This document shows, in pieces, positions 37,097 through 46,807 of a stretch of DNA of 64,000 bases (position 1 is its first letter; each line of letters opens with the position of its first letter). Made by a program: the position numbers and the translations under genes. Below the pieces are notes generated by a model that searched no databases, had not been told where the DNA came from, and saw only the letters and a program-made list of their open reading frames with translations. The stretch is taken from positions 620,001 to 684,000 of the forward strand of contig NZ_JAPWGL010000002.1 in the NCBI RefSeq assembly GCF_027213645.1. The letters are read 5' to 3'. The stretch comes from Pedobacter rhodius (GTDB lineage: Bacteria; Bacteroidota; Bacteroidia; Sphingobacteriales; Sphingobacteriaceae).

Positions 37097-39271
37097 ATGA
37101 AAAGCTTAAGAACCATCGCATTAAAAGAGGCTCAAAACAGAATTTCACCAGAAGTTAAATCACCATCAGCAAAAATTTCTGACTTTTTTGGCTCTAATGT
37201 ATTTGATAAGAGAAAAATGAGAGATTTCTTATCTAAAGACGTGTATGAGAAATTAATATCATCCATCAATCAGGGTGAATTAATTAACACAGATGACGCA
37301 AATCAAATTGCAACAGCTATGAAGGCATGGGCAATGAGCGCAGGTGCAACGCATTATACACACTGGTTCCAGCCTTTAACAGGTACAACTGCAGAAAAGC
37401 ACGATTCATTTTTTGAACCCAGCGGCGATGGTGCCATCGAAAAATTTTCTGGCAGTGCATTGGTTCAGCAAGAACCGGATGCATCCAGTTTCCCGAACGG
37501 TGGTATCCGTAATACTTTCGAAGCCCGTGGTTACACCGCATGGGATCCATCATCTCCTGCATTCATCATGGAAAGTAAAGCAGGTAAAACACTATGTATC
37601 CCTACAGTTTTTGTATCATATACCGGTGAAGCCTTGGATTATAAAGCACCTTTGTTAAAAGCATTAGCTGCGCTTGATAAAGCTGCTGTAGATGTTTGCC
37701 AATATTTCGATAAAAGCATTACTAAAGTAAATGCATCTTTAGGTATCGAACAGGAATATTTCCTAGTTGATGAGTCATTGTTCAATGCCCGTCCGGATTT
37801 ATTGTTAACCGGCCGTACTTTATTCGGACACATGTCTGCTAAAGGCCAGCAATTAGAAGATCATTATTTCGGTTCTATTCCTGAGCGTGTTTTCACGTAC
37901 ATGGTAGACTTCGAAAACGAAGCTTTAAAATTAGGTATCCCTTTAAAAACCCGTCACAACGAGGTTGCGCCATCTCAATTCGAGTGTGCACCTATTTATG
38001 AAGAAATCAACTTAGCCATCGACCACAATCAATTACTGATGGATTTGATGGAAAAAGTTGCCCGTCGTCACCATTTCCGTGTTTTATTACACGAAAAACC
38101 ATACGCAGGCATCAATGGTTCAGGTAAACACAATAACTGGTCGTTAATTACGGATACCGGTAAAAACTTATTGGCACCAGGTAAAACACCTAAAAATAAT
38201 CTAATGTTCCTTGCTTTCTTTGTTAACACAATTAAAGCCGTTAGCGAACATGCAGATTTATTACGTGCAAGTATTGCATCGGTAAGCAACGATCACCGCT
38301 TAGGTGCAAATGAAGCGCCACCTGCAATTATCTCTATCTTCTTAGGTTCTCAATTGAACGATGTATTAGATGAGATTGAGCACTCACGCATCAGCAAAAA
38401 AATTAAAGAAGATAATGCACTTTGGTTAGGTATTCCTAAAATACCTCAGATTTTACTGGATAATACTGACCGTAACCGTACCTCTCCTTTCGCATTTACA
38501 GGTAACAAATTTGAGTTAAGAGCAGTTGGTTCTTCAGCGAACTCTTCAGCACCAATGACCATCTTAAATGCAATTATGGCTGAGCAATTGGTTAAATTTA
38601 AAACGGAAGTTGATAAATTAATCAAGAAAGGTGATAAAAAAGACATCGCTTTACTAACCGTAATTAAAAAATACATTAAAGAATCGAAATCTATTCGTTT
38701 CGAAGGCAATGGTTATAGCCAGGAGTGGGAAGATGAAGCTGCAGCACGCGGTTTATCAAACATCAAAACCACACCAAAAGCTTTAGATGCTTACTTAACT
38801 GAAAAATCAGCTGAGTTATTTAACGCAACCGGTATTTACAGCAAACGTGAAATTCATGCCCGTCATGAAATCATGTTGGAAAACTTCTACAAAAAACTCC
38901 AAATCGAAGCTCGTGTAATGGGCGAAGTTGCAAACACTTCAATTATTCCTGCTGCAATTGCTTATCAAAATTCGTTGATTGCTAATGTTAAAGGATTAAA
39001 AGAAATTGGTGTAGACAGTAAAGTTTCTATCGATATCGTTAAAAAGGTAAATGAGCATTTAGAAATCGTTAAAACCAATATCGATGCCATGTTGGAAGAA
39101 CGTAAAGTAACGAACAAAATCGAAGACACCCGTGAAAAAGCAATTGCTTACGATGAGAAAGTTAAAACTTACTTCGAGGTTATCCGCTACCATGCAGATA
39201 AATTAGAGCAGATTGTTGACGATAGCGTTTGGCCTTTACCAAAATTCAGAGAATTATTATTCATGAAATAA
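37097..39271 (+). CDS. glnN: Glutamine synthetase type III
   Basis: A 724-residue class III enzyme (GSIII), the usual length for this group and much longer than class I (~470). It makes glutamine from glutamate, ammonia and ATP. Signature sequences: the N-terminal FGSNVFDKRKMRDFLSKDVY, the nucleotide/metal region ASLGIEQEYFLVDE, RHNEVAPSQFECAPIYEE and EKPYAGINGSGKHNNWSL, and a C-terminal GSIII helical domain. The promoter upstream matches the phylum consensus and a terminator follows. No nitrogen-regulator gene is next to it. Confidence 0.96.
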   Translation: MKSLRTIALKEAQNRISPEVKSPSAKISDFFGSNVFDKRKMRDFLSKDVYEKLISSINQGELINTDDANQIATAMKAWAMSAGATHYTHWFQPLTGTTAEKHDSFFEPSGDGAIEKFSGSALVQQEPDASSFPNGGIRNTFEARGYTAWDPSSPAFIMESKAGKTLCIPTVFVSYTGEALDYKAPLLKALAALDKAAVDVCQYFDKSITKVNASLGIEQEYFLVDESLFNARPDLLLTGRTLFGHMSAKGQQLEDHYFGSIPERVFTYMVDFENEALKLGIPLKTRHNEVAPSQFECAPIYEEINLAIDHNQLLMDLMEKVARRHHFRVLLHEKPYAGINGSGKHNNWSLITDTGKNLLAPGKTPKNNLMFLAFFVNTIKAVSEHADLLRASIASVSNDHRLGANEAPPAIISIFLGSQLNDVLDEIEHSRISKKIKEDNALWLGIPKIPQILLDNTDRNRTSPFAFTGNKFELRAVGSSANSSAPMTILNAIMAEQLVKFKTEVDKLIKKGDKKDIALLTVIKKYIKESKSIRFEGNGYSQEWEDEAAARGLSNIKTTPKALDAYLTEKSAELFNATGIYSKREIHARHEIMLENFYKKLQIEARVMGEVANTSIIPAAIAYQNSLIANVKGLKEIGVDSKVSIDIVKKVNEHLEIVKTNIDAMLEERKVTNKIEDTREKAIAYDEKVKTYFEVIRYHADKLEQIVDDSVWPLPKFRELLFMK

Positions 39272-39296
39272 GCTAAGCCAAGAGGTTTAAAGTATG

Positions 39297-39328
39297 GGGC
39301 GTAAGGTGAAAACTTTACGCCCTTTTTT
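39297..39328 (+). terminator. Terminator of glnN
   Basis: GGGCGTAAGGT and ACTTTACGCCC pair around GAAA (one G-T), followed by six Ts. It lies 25 bases after the glnN stop. Confidence 0.85.
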
Positions 39329-39335
39329 GGATCAT

Positions 39336-39660
39336 GATTTTCAGGGTTTAAGGATTTTAAGATTCAGGCGCCCAAAATTTAAGGGTATTAGAATTTAGAA
39401 AAAGATAGAATTTTAAATAAAACGTCTTGTAACTTAAATGCTCTTACATTTCTTATATGGTTAATTTTAAGTCCTACACTCAGTTAATTGCATATAATCT
39501 TAGGTGTTCTTAGGTGGTAAAAAAACATAGGATTTTCAGGATTTAAGGATTTTAAGATTAAGAAATACATCAACCCCACCTCCAGCACCGAAGTTTTAAC
39601 CTTTTTTGCGCCCTGCTAAAAACCTTTTACCTTTTTACCTTCTACCTTTTACCTCTATTC
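39336..39660. repeat. Direct repeats and simple-sequence run upstream of purM
   Basis: A 32-base sequence occurs twice, at 39336-39367 and 39531-39562, with two differences (both start GATTTTCAGG and contain TTTAAGGATTTTAAGATT). After it, 39617-39660 is a low-complexity run of CCTTTTA/CCTTCTA units. The purM promoter sits directly after the run. Confidence 0.8.
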
Positions 39661-39662
39661 AC

Positions 39663-39670
39663 TATCTTTG
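39663..39670 (+). promoter_or_regulatory. Probable -7 box of purM
   Basis: TATCTTTG matches TAnnTTTG. It lies only 7 bases before the ATG, so the transcript would be nearly leaderless. Confidence 0.5.
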
Positions 39671-39677
39671 CGCCAAC

Positions 39678-40859
39678 ATGAGTGATAACAGGTACAATCA
39701 ACGTGGCGTTTCTGCCTCAAAAGAAGATGTGCACAATGCCATCAAAAATATCGACAAAGGAATTTTCCCTAAAGCATTTTGCAAAATCATTCCTGATATT
39801 TTAGGTGGTGATGAAGATTATTGCAACATTATGCACGCTGATGGTGCCGGTACCAAATCATCATTAGCATACGTTTACTGGAAAGAAACGAACGACATTT
39901 CTGTTTGGAAAGGAATTGCGCAGGATGCTATTATCATGAACCTCGATGATTTGATTTGTGTTGGTGCTACGGATAATATACTGTTATCCTCCACCATCGG
40001 ACGTAATAAAAACTTAATTCCGGGCGAAGTTATTGCAGCCGTTATCAACGGCACTGAAGAGATTTTAAACGATTTACGTGAACAGGGCATTTCCATCTAT
40101 TCAACCGGTGGCGAAACGGCCGATGTAGGCGATTTAGTAAGAACCATCATCGTGGATTCTACCGTTACCTGTCGTTTGAAACGTGAAGAAATCATAAGTA
40201 ATGATAATATTAAACCAGGCAATGTTATCGTTGGACTGGCATCCTACGGACAAGCAACTTATGAAACGGCGTATAACGGCGGGATGGGTTCTAACGGATT
40301 AACCTCGGCCCGTCATGATGTTTTTAATAAAACTGTAGCCAACAGCTACCCTGAAAGTTATGATTCAGCAGTTCCCTTTGATTTGGTTTTCTCAGGTAAT
40401 AAAAACCTGACGGATAAAATTGATATCGATGGCTTCGGAACGATTACTGTAGGCCAGTTAGTCTTATCGCCTACCCGCACCTACGCACCGGTTATTAAAA
40501 AAATATTAGAAAGTTACCGTAATCAAATTGACGGTATTGTACATTGCAGCGGTGGTGCACAAACAAAGGTATTGCATTTCGTTAATGATGACATCCATGT
40601 AATAAAAGATAACTTATTCGCGGTTCCGCCTTTATTTAAGCTGATACAGGAAGAATCCGGCACAGACTGGAAGGAAATGTATAAAGTATTTAATATGGGG
40701 CATAGAATGGAACTTTATGTTCCTGAAGAAATTGCTGAAAGTATTATAGAGATTTCGAAAAGCTTTAACATCGATGCACAGATTATCGGTCGTGTAGAAA
40801 AGAGCGATAAGAAACAAGTGACGATAGAAAGCGAAAAGGGTACTTTTATTTATAACTAA
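39678..40859 (+). CDS. purM: Phosphoribosylformylglycinamidine cyclo-ligase (AIR synthetase)
   Basis: A 393-residue PurM-family enzyme that makes AIR from FGAM, the step after PurL. The start at MSDNRYNQRGVSASKEDVHN (39678) follows the promoter directly; an upstream ATG at 39606 lies within the simple-sequence run and is rejected. Visible: GDEDYCNIMHADGAGTKSSL (AIRS N-terminal, ATP/substrate loop), YSTGGETADVGDLVRT and, in the C-terminal half, GIVHCSGGAQTKVL. This is the longer Bacteroidota form. Not clustered with purL, which lies 4 kb to the left. Confidence 0.93.
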   Translation: MSDNRYNQRGVSASKEDVHNAIKNIDKGIFPKAFCKIIPDILGGDEDYCNIMHADGAGTKSSLAYVYWKETNDISVWKGIAQDAIIMNLDDLICVGATDNILLSSTIGRNKNLIPGEVIAAVINGTEEILNDLREQGISIYSTGGETADVGDLVRTIIVDSTVTCRLKREEIISNDNIKPGNVIVGLASYGQATYETAYNGGMGSNGLTSARHDVFNKTVANSYPESYDSAVPFDLVFSGNKNLTDKIDIDGFGTITVGQLVLSPTRTYAPVIKKILESYRNQIDGIVHCSGGAQTKVLHFVNDDIHVIKDNLFAVPPLFKLIQEESGTDWKEMYKVFNMGHRMELYVPEEIAESIIEISKSFNIDAQIIGRVEKSDKKQVTIESEKGTFIYN

Positions 40860-40874
40860 TAGAATTTAAAATAT

Positions 40875-40912
40875 AAAAAAGCCATACAGACTAAATCTGT
40901 ATGGCTTTTTTA
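40875..40912 (+). terminator. Terminator of purM
   Basis: AAAAAGCCATACAGA and TCTGTATGGCTTTTT pair perfectly around CTAAA and end in a T-run, 15 bases after the purM stop. Confidence 0.9.
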
Positions 40913-41130
40913 TGCGCTTTCCAAAAATTATGAAAGGTACTTTCTTCACCATCAGCTTTCTTTTCCTGATAAAGAAAATCTAGTTTATTTTGTTGAACTG
41001 TTGCTGTGTTTAGGAAAATGATTCTAAAACTCCTCCACCTTTTCCTTCATTAGTATTTGCAACCATTGCAGGTACTACAATTATGCTTTCTACCCTTGCA
41101 ACAAAAAACGTTTCAGAAAACTTAAACATA

Positions 41131-41160
41131 AAAAAAGTCCCGATTTGCATCGGGACTTTG
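41131..41160 (-). terminator. Terminator of the Oar-like receptor gene
   Basis: On the minus strand AAAGTCCCGAT pairs with ATCGGGACTTT around a four-base loop, followed by Ts. It lies 20 bases past the receptor stop. The remaining gap back to 40912 holds nothing I can identify. Confidence 0.85.
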
Positions 41161-41181
41161 ATTTATACTTGAAGTTAAATA

Positions 41182-44100
41182 TTAGTTAAAGTTATAACGA
41201 ACACCAAACTGCATATAGTAAGTAGACAAAATGGTTTGTGATGTACCAAAAGTATCTCTTACAATATCACCTGATGCGTTTGCAACTCTGAATGTTGGTT
41301 TTGTTGTCGCACTAATTGGATTAGCACCGGTAACATTTTGAGGCACAAGAATAGCAGCATTATTAACGAAGTTAACATTACCCCATTTACGGTTCAGTAA
41401 GTTCCCAACGTTAAAGATGTCAACTGTGAACTGAAATGAATTCTTAGTTTTACCAAAATCTTTAAAAACTTCTTGAGTTAATCGGAAATCGAATTGATTT
41501 CTCCATGGAGATGTACCACCATTACGTTCAGCAAACCGACCTCTGTTTTTGCTTAGATATTTATCTTGACTAATATAAGCTTCGAATATATCTGCCTGCT
41601 CTTGAGCACTATATGCTCTTAAATAGTTTGTTGTACCAGCTGGAATAGCTACAAAAGAAGCAGCGGTCAATTCACCTGGATTAGGTATATAAATTAAATC
41701 ATTTCCTGATACACCATCACGATTAAAATCACCATTATAGGTATATGAGAATCTTCCCTGCTGACTTCCTTCATAAAATAATGAAAATGAAGTTGACAAG
41801 TTACCGAAGTATGCCTTTTTATAAGAAATATTAGCGATTACTCTATCTGGATTTAAGTTACTTGAATAGCTTAAAGTCGGGATATTTGGATTACCAGAAG
41901 TTTGTGGTAATGACCATAAGTTAGCTAGTTGATCGCCACTTTGATCTCCATAGTTACGTTGGTCTGAACGCGTATAAGCAATCATTGCTGAAATTCCATT
42001 CGAGAACTGCTTAGTTAACTGAGCAGTAGCCATCCAGTTGTAACCACCTTTTACGTTGCCCATTTGAATCGCATTAAAGCCGGTAACGGTTCCGTTAGCA
42101 CCACCACTTGGAGTTCCTTGAGCAACCGGTAAACCAGCCGCATTAATAGGGTTGTAATATTTATCTGAATTACTCACCGGATAGAATAATCTTGTATCAC
42201 CATATCCTGAAATCTGAATACTTGGATTAACTAAGTTTAAATTTCTGGCAAAAGCTACATTCAGGTCACGTCCGTAGATACCTTCTAATGTTCCAACAAT
42301 TCCTCCCGGTAATTTTACATCAAATGCTAAACTTGATTTCCAGGTTTGAGGAAATTTCAAGTTAGGGTCCATTACACTAATACCTGAAGATGGGATTGAA
42401 CTTCCAGCTGGAGGAGCAGCAGTTGTTAACTGTGGGGCTATTGATGGATTAAATAACGGAGCTGCATTACCAACATAACTTTGTGTATATTGAATTAAAC
42501 CTGCATCTCCGGATTGAGAAACAATCCATACAAAAGGAATACGACCTGTAAAGATACCCGAACCACCTCTAACCTGGAAAGAACGGTCGCCCATTACATC
42601 CCAGTTAAAACCGAAACGAGGTGAGAAAGAAACTTTATTTTCTGGTAAAAGACCGGTATCAACTCTTTGTCCTCCAAAATTTAAACCCGCAACTAATGGA
42701 TGGGTTCTAACTTCTGTTACATCAGGATAGCTAGCCTGCTCAACCCGTAAACCTGCAGTTAACTTCAACCTATCAGTTACCGTAAATTCATCTTGCAGAT
42801 AAGCAGAATACTGTGCAAATTTGAAGCTAGGGAAAGCCTGAGAACCATCAGCAGTTAAAGGATAAGTTACTGTATATTGTGCTGGTCTTTGATTTGTGAT
42901 AAAGTCATTCCATGTTCTGAACGTATAAAAACCAGTTCCGAAACGTTGAAAACCGTTTTTAGTAGTACTATATTCAGCTTGAACACCTAATGTTAAATTA
43001 TGCTTACCTAAGGCTAAACTTAAATCATCACTGTAAGTGTAAGAAGTAACATCCCTTAAATTACCATAAGAAAATGGCTCGTAGCCAAAGGTTGTTAAAA
43101 CACTTCCTAAGTTGGTATTATTAGTTGGAACACCATCTAATATATCAACTAAAGGGAAGGGAGAACCATCTGTAGTACGAGGATCGTTTTGGTGGGAATA
43201 AGTTGCTCTCAAAACGTTGGTAACTTTACTACCAAAGTTAGAGTTTAACTCAGCTACACCAGAATATAAATTAGCTGCCTGGTAATAATTCGAATTAAAA
43301 AAAGGTAAACCAGAATTTCTAGCTGTACCAGATCTAGTATTTGCATAAGCATAACCAGTTAACGAGCCAATCGGAGAACCTCCAGTTGATGTACTGGCGG
43401 AAGCAGGCGTCTTACTCTCTACTTGATTATAGCGAACGCTAAAACGATGATTTTTACTAACATTCCAATCTAAGCGGGCAAACATTTTTTCATTATCACT
43501 TACATTAGAATAACCTTGATAAGGACCAGTTGCATAACCATAAGTATTCAATAAATATGAACTAACTTGGTTTAAAAATCCCTCAGTTGCTTGAACAACA
43601 TTTGGATTTGCCGCACTATATGGCGTTGAAGCGTTTGCAGCAATACGTTGAGTTCCCGGTTGAATAGTGTGTTTTTTCTCATAGTTAACAAAGAAGAACA
43701 ATTTATCCTTGATAATCGGACCACCTAAACTAAATCCATAGTTTTTTTCATCTAATTTTTGAAGTGTACCAAGTCTAAATGTTTCGCCAATTCTTTTTCC
43801 CTGATTATCTTCACCACGCATGGTATAGAAAGCATTACCAGAGAAAGTATTCGTACCAGAACGGGTTACAGCAGTTACCGAACCACCAGTAAAACCGGTT
43901 TGACGGGCATCATAAGGCGTAACGTTAATGGAAATTTGCTCTAATGCATCTATAGAAATGGGAGAACCATTCGCTGGAATGTTCTGACCAATACCAAACT
44001 GGTTATTAAAGTTAGCTCCATCCACTGTAAAGTTATTTGAACGGTAGTTACCACCACCTATTGATTGGCCATTAGCCTGTGGTGTTAAACGGGTTAAATC

Positions 44101-44577
44101 GTTAACACTACGGGTAATTGTAGGCAAACTTTGAATTTGTGCTTTATTGATTACAGTTGAGGTACCATTTTTATTAGAGTTTAAAATCGCATTTGATCCC
44201 TGACCAACGATTTTTACTTCCGATAAGGTAGAACTGTTATCGACTAATGTTGTATTTAAAACATAAGGTTCACCTAATTTGAGGTAAACTTCAGTTAATT
44301 TTGCCGGCTTATAACCTACAAAACTAATTTCTACGGTGTAAGGGCCACCAACACGCATACCACCAATGGTAAAACGTCCGTCGTTGTTGGTTGATACAGT
44401 GTACACCGTACCTGTAGGCGTGTGTGTCGCTTTAATGCTCGCACCGGGTAAGGTACCCTTGTCATCCTTAATCGTTCCTGTCATTGATGATGTGGTTACC
44501 TGTGCCTGAACACTTAGGGTAATTCCTACAAAAGCCACAATAACAAGTAATAATCTTAATAGTAAAGATTTTTTCAT
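41182..44577 (-). CDS. Oar-like TonB-dependent outer-membrane receptor
   Basis: A 1131-residue protein. The start at MKKSLLLRLLLVIVAFVGI (44577) gives a clean signal peptide ending QAQ; an upstream start at 44661 would hide it. A carboxypeptidase-like regulatory domain follows (SSMTGTIKDDKGTLPGASI), then plug sequence with NNFTVDGANFNNQFG and SINVTPYDARQTGFTGG, which is the pattern of Oar-type receptors, and a beta-barrel ending MQFGVRYNFN. Unlike SusC it has no SusD partner and no STN domain. Oar-like proteins take part in protein secretion or uptake of large ligands in other genera; substrate here is unknown. Confidence 0.9.
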   Translation of the reverse strand: MKKSLLLRLLLVIVAFVGITLSVQAQVTTSSMTGTIKDDKGTLPGASIKATHTPTGTVYTVSTNNDGRFTIGGMRVGGPYTVEISFVGYKPAKLTEVYLKLGEPYVLNTTLVDNSSTLSEVKIVGQGSNAILNSNKNGTSTVINKAQIQSLPTITRSVNDLTRLTPQANGQSIGGGNYRSNNFTVDGANFNNQFGIGQNIPANGSPISIDALEQISINVTPYDARQTGFTGGSVTAVTRSGTNTFSGNAFYTMRGEDNQGKRIGETFRLGTLQKLDEKNYGFSLGGPIIKDKLFFFVNYEKKHTIQPGTQRIAANASTPYSAANPNVVQATEGFLNQVSSYLLNTYGYATGPYQGYSNVSDNEKMFARLDWNVSKNHRFSVRYNQVESKTPASASTSTGGSPIGSLTGYAYANTRSGTARNSGLPFFNSNYYQAANLYSGVAELNSNFGSKVTNVLRATYSHQNDPRTTDGSPFPLVDILDGVPTNNTNLGSVLTTFGYEPFSYGNLRDVTSYTYSDDLSLALGKHNLTLGVQAEYSTTKNGFQRFGTGFYTFRTWNDFITNQRPAQYTVTYPLTADGSQAFPSFKFAQYSAYLQDEFTVTDRLKLTAGLRVEQASYPDVTEVRTHPLVAGLNFGGQRVDTGLLPENKVSFSPRFGFNWDVMGDRSFQVRGGSGIFTGRIPFVWIVSQSGDAGLIQYTQSYVGNAAPLFNPSIAPQLTTAAPPAGSSIPSSGISVMDPNLKFPQTWKSSLAFDVKLPGGIVGTLEGIYGRDLNVAFARNLNLVNPSIQISGYGDTRLFYPVSNSDKYYNPINAAGLPVAQGTPSGGANGTVTGFNAIQMGNVKGGYNWMATAQLTKQFSNGISAMIAYTRSDQRNYGDQSGDQLANLWSLPQTSGNPNIPTLSYSSNLNPDRVIANISYKKAYFGNLSTSFSLFYEGSQQGRFSYTYNGDFNRDGVSGNDLIYIPNPGELTAASFVAIPAGTTNYLRAYSAQEQADIFEAYISQDKYLSKNRGRFAERNGGTSPWRNQFDFRLTQEVFKDFGKTKNSFQFTVDIFNVGNLLNRKWGNVNFVNNAAILVPQNVTGANPISATTKPTFRVANASGDIVRDTFGTSQTILSTYYMQFGVRYNFN

Positions 44578-45246
44578 ACGTTGATTTTTTAATTTGTTTT
44601 TTTTTGAATAGTAAATCAGCAAAAATTTTATGCTGCAAATGTACTTATTAATTTTTAACACATTTTAACATTCAATGTTAATTTATTGTTAACCAGAGCA
44701 AAACTTTTCAACAATTAACACCCATTTCGACCCGCATAACTTTCACCTTATCAATACTTTAATTGAAAAAGTAAATTTTTAACAAAAAACACTGACTTTA
44801 CTTTGAAAAAAGGCACAAAATCAACTTTATTAATAAAATTATCGAAAAAAGGCAGGTAAATTTTATCCTGAATACAATATAATACAGTTTATTTCACAAA
44901 ATTTTAAACGCTATCGCCTTTTGAATGGCGGATTTTAAAAACGATTCTGCCGGGATAAAACCTGTATTCGCGCTAATTATGCAGGCGTAACCATAAAATG
45001 CTTTAGTTAAAGCCTTTGAAATAGGATAAGAATGTCAATTTTTAGTTTTTTGACAAGCTATCTGAATAATCACCAAACCAATTAACATTTTTTTTTTAGT
45101 TTTGACGGTTGGTAGGGATTAAAAATTCATTACCGGAGTGATACGAATATTTAAAATTGATGAGGGTTAACCTGCAACGGGCAGAGATACCTTTACCAAA
45201 TGTTACAAATTAAATAACAATTAAAAGAAATCTCTTTAATATAGAT
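44578..45246. other. Divergent intergenic region
   Basis: About 670 AT-rich bases between the divergent receptor and lpdA genes; both promoters must be here, but I could not place either with confidence. No RNA gene, repeat or small protein gene was seen. Confidence 0.5.
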
Positions 45247-46635
45247 ATGAACTACGACGTTATTGTTTTAGGCAGCGGCCCGGGTGGTTATGTAGCTGCA
45301 ATCAGAGCCTCACAATTAGGACTAAAAGTTGCTATTGTTGAGCGTGAATCACTTGGTGGTATATGTTTAAACTGGGGCTGTATACCAACCAAAGCACTTT
45401 TAAAAAGCGCTCAGGTTTTCGAATACATTAACCATGCAGCTGATTACGGGATTACAACGTCAGGTGCAACAGCAGATTTTGCTGCAGTCGTAAAACGTAG
45501 CCGTGGTGTTGCCGACGGTATGAGTAAAGGCGTTCAATTTTTAATGAAAAAAAATAAAATTGACGTAGTTATGGGTACCGGTAAAGTAAAACCAGGTAAT
45601 AAATTAGAAGTTAAGGGTGCAGATGGTTCCCAAAAAGAATTGACTGCAAAGAATATTATTATCGCTACAGGTGCCCGTTCAAGAGAATTACCTAACCTGA
45701 AACAAGATGGTAAAAAAATAATCGGTTACCGCCAGGCAATGGTTTTACCAGAATTACCAAAAAGCATGGTTGTTGTAGGTTCTGGTGCTATCGGGGTTGA
45801 ATTCGCTTACTTTTATGCAACAATGGGCACCAAGGTTACTATTGTAGAATTTATGGAAAACGTTGTTCCGGTAGAAGATGAAGACATTTCGAAACAATTA
45901 TTACGTAGCTTAAAGAAAATCGGCATCGATGTAATGACTTCAGCTTCGGTTGAATCAGTTGATACCAGCGGTGCTGGCTGCAAGGTTTCGGTTAAAACAG
46001 CATCGGGTATGCAAACCATCGAAGCAGATATCGTGCTTTCAGCTGCAGGTATTGTTGCCAACATCGAAAACATTGGTTTAGAAGAAACCGGCATCAAAAC
46101 GGATAAAGGAAAAATTGTTACCGACGAATTTTACAATACTTCCGTAAAAGGTTATTACGCAATTGGTGATGCCGTTGGCGGACAAGCTTTAGCACACGTT
46201 GCTTCTGCAGAAGGTATTATCTGTGTAGAAAAAATTGCTGGTCAGCATGTTGAACCTTTAGATTACAACAATATCCCGGGATGTACGTATTGCACACCGG
46301 AAATTGCATCTGTAGGTTATACAGAAAAAGCTGCAAAAGCAGCCGGCTATGAATTAAAAATCGGCAAATTCCCATTTTCTGCTTCAGGTAAGGCAAGTGC
46401 TGCCGGTGCCAAAGATGGTTTCATTAAATTAATTTTTGATGCGAAATATGGCGAATTATTAGGTGCCCACATGATTGGCGCGAATGTTACCGAAATGATT
46501 GCCGAAATTGTTGTTGCCCGTAAACTGGAAACAACCGGTCATGAAATGATAAAATCGGTTCACCCGCACCCAACCATGAGCGAAGCCATTATGGAAGCCG
46601 CTGCCGATGCGTACGGAGAAGTGATACACCTATAA
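45247..46635 (+). CDS. lpdA: Dihydrolipoyl dehydrogenase
   Basis: A 462-residue flavoprotein, normal length. It reoxidises dihydrolipoamide of the pyruvate and 2-oxoglutarate dehydrogenase complexes using NAD+. Seen: FAD-binding GSGPGGYVAAIRASQLG, redox-active disulfide GGICLNWGCIPTKALL, NAD-binding GSGAIGVEFAYFYATMG, AIGDAVGG, and the catalytic dyad HPHPTMSEA near the C-terminus. No acyltransferase gene is adjacent. Terminator follows. Confidence 0.96.
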   Translation: MNYDVIVLGSGPGGYVAAIRASQLGLKVAIVERESLGGICLNWGCIPTKALLKSAQVFEYINHAADYGITTSGATADFAAVVKRSRGVADGMSKGVQFLMKKNKIDVVMGTGKVKPGNKLEVKGADGSQKELTAKNIIIATGARSRELPNLKQDGKKIIGYRQAMVLPELPKSMVVVGSGAIGVEFAYFYATMGTKVTIVEFMENVVPVEDEDISKQLLRSLKKIGIDVMTSASVESVDTSGAGCKVSVKTASGMQTIEADIVLSAAGIVANIENIGLEETGIKTDKGKIVTDEFYNTSVKGYYAIGDAVGGQALAHVASAEGIICVEKIAGQHVEPLDYNNIPGCTYCTPEIASVGYTEKAAKAAGYELKIGKFPFSASGKASAAGAKDGFIKLIFDAKYGELLGAHMIGANVTEMIAEIVVARKLETTGHEMIKSVHPHPTMSEAIMEAAADAYGEVIHL

Positions 46636-46698
46636 GGTTTAAAGCTAAAAGACCAAAGCTAAAAGCTGGAGAAAAATTACGGCTTATCATAATTTATT

Positions 46699-46733
46699 AA
46701 AACCCTTTAGATAGTTCTGAAGGGTTTTCTTAT
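46699..46733 (+). terminator. Terminator of lpdA
   Basis: AAAACCCTT (46699-46707) and AAGGGTTTT (46720-46728) pair around a 12-base loop, with T-rich sequence after it. Confidence 0.75.
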
Positions 46734-46747
46734 TTTTAGCCAATCTG

Positions 46748-46797
46748 TATACTTGCTACTTGCTACTTGATACTTGATACTTAATACTTGATACTAG
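46748..46797. repeat. Short tandem repeats (TACTTGATAC-like) before an MBL gene
   Basis: Five or so imperfect units of about 9-10 bases, TACTTGCTAC, TTGCTACTTGA, TACTTGATAC, TTAATACTTGATAC, end 10 bases before the next ATG. The run occupies the 5' leader of the following gene. Confidence 0.8.
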
Positions 46798-46807
46798 ATA
46801 AAAAAAA

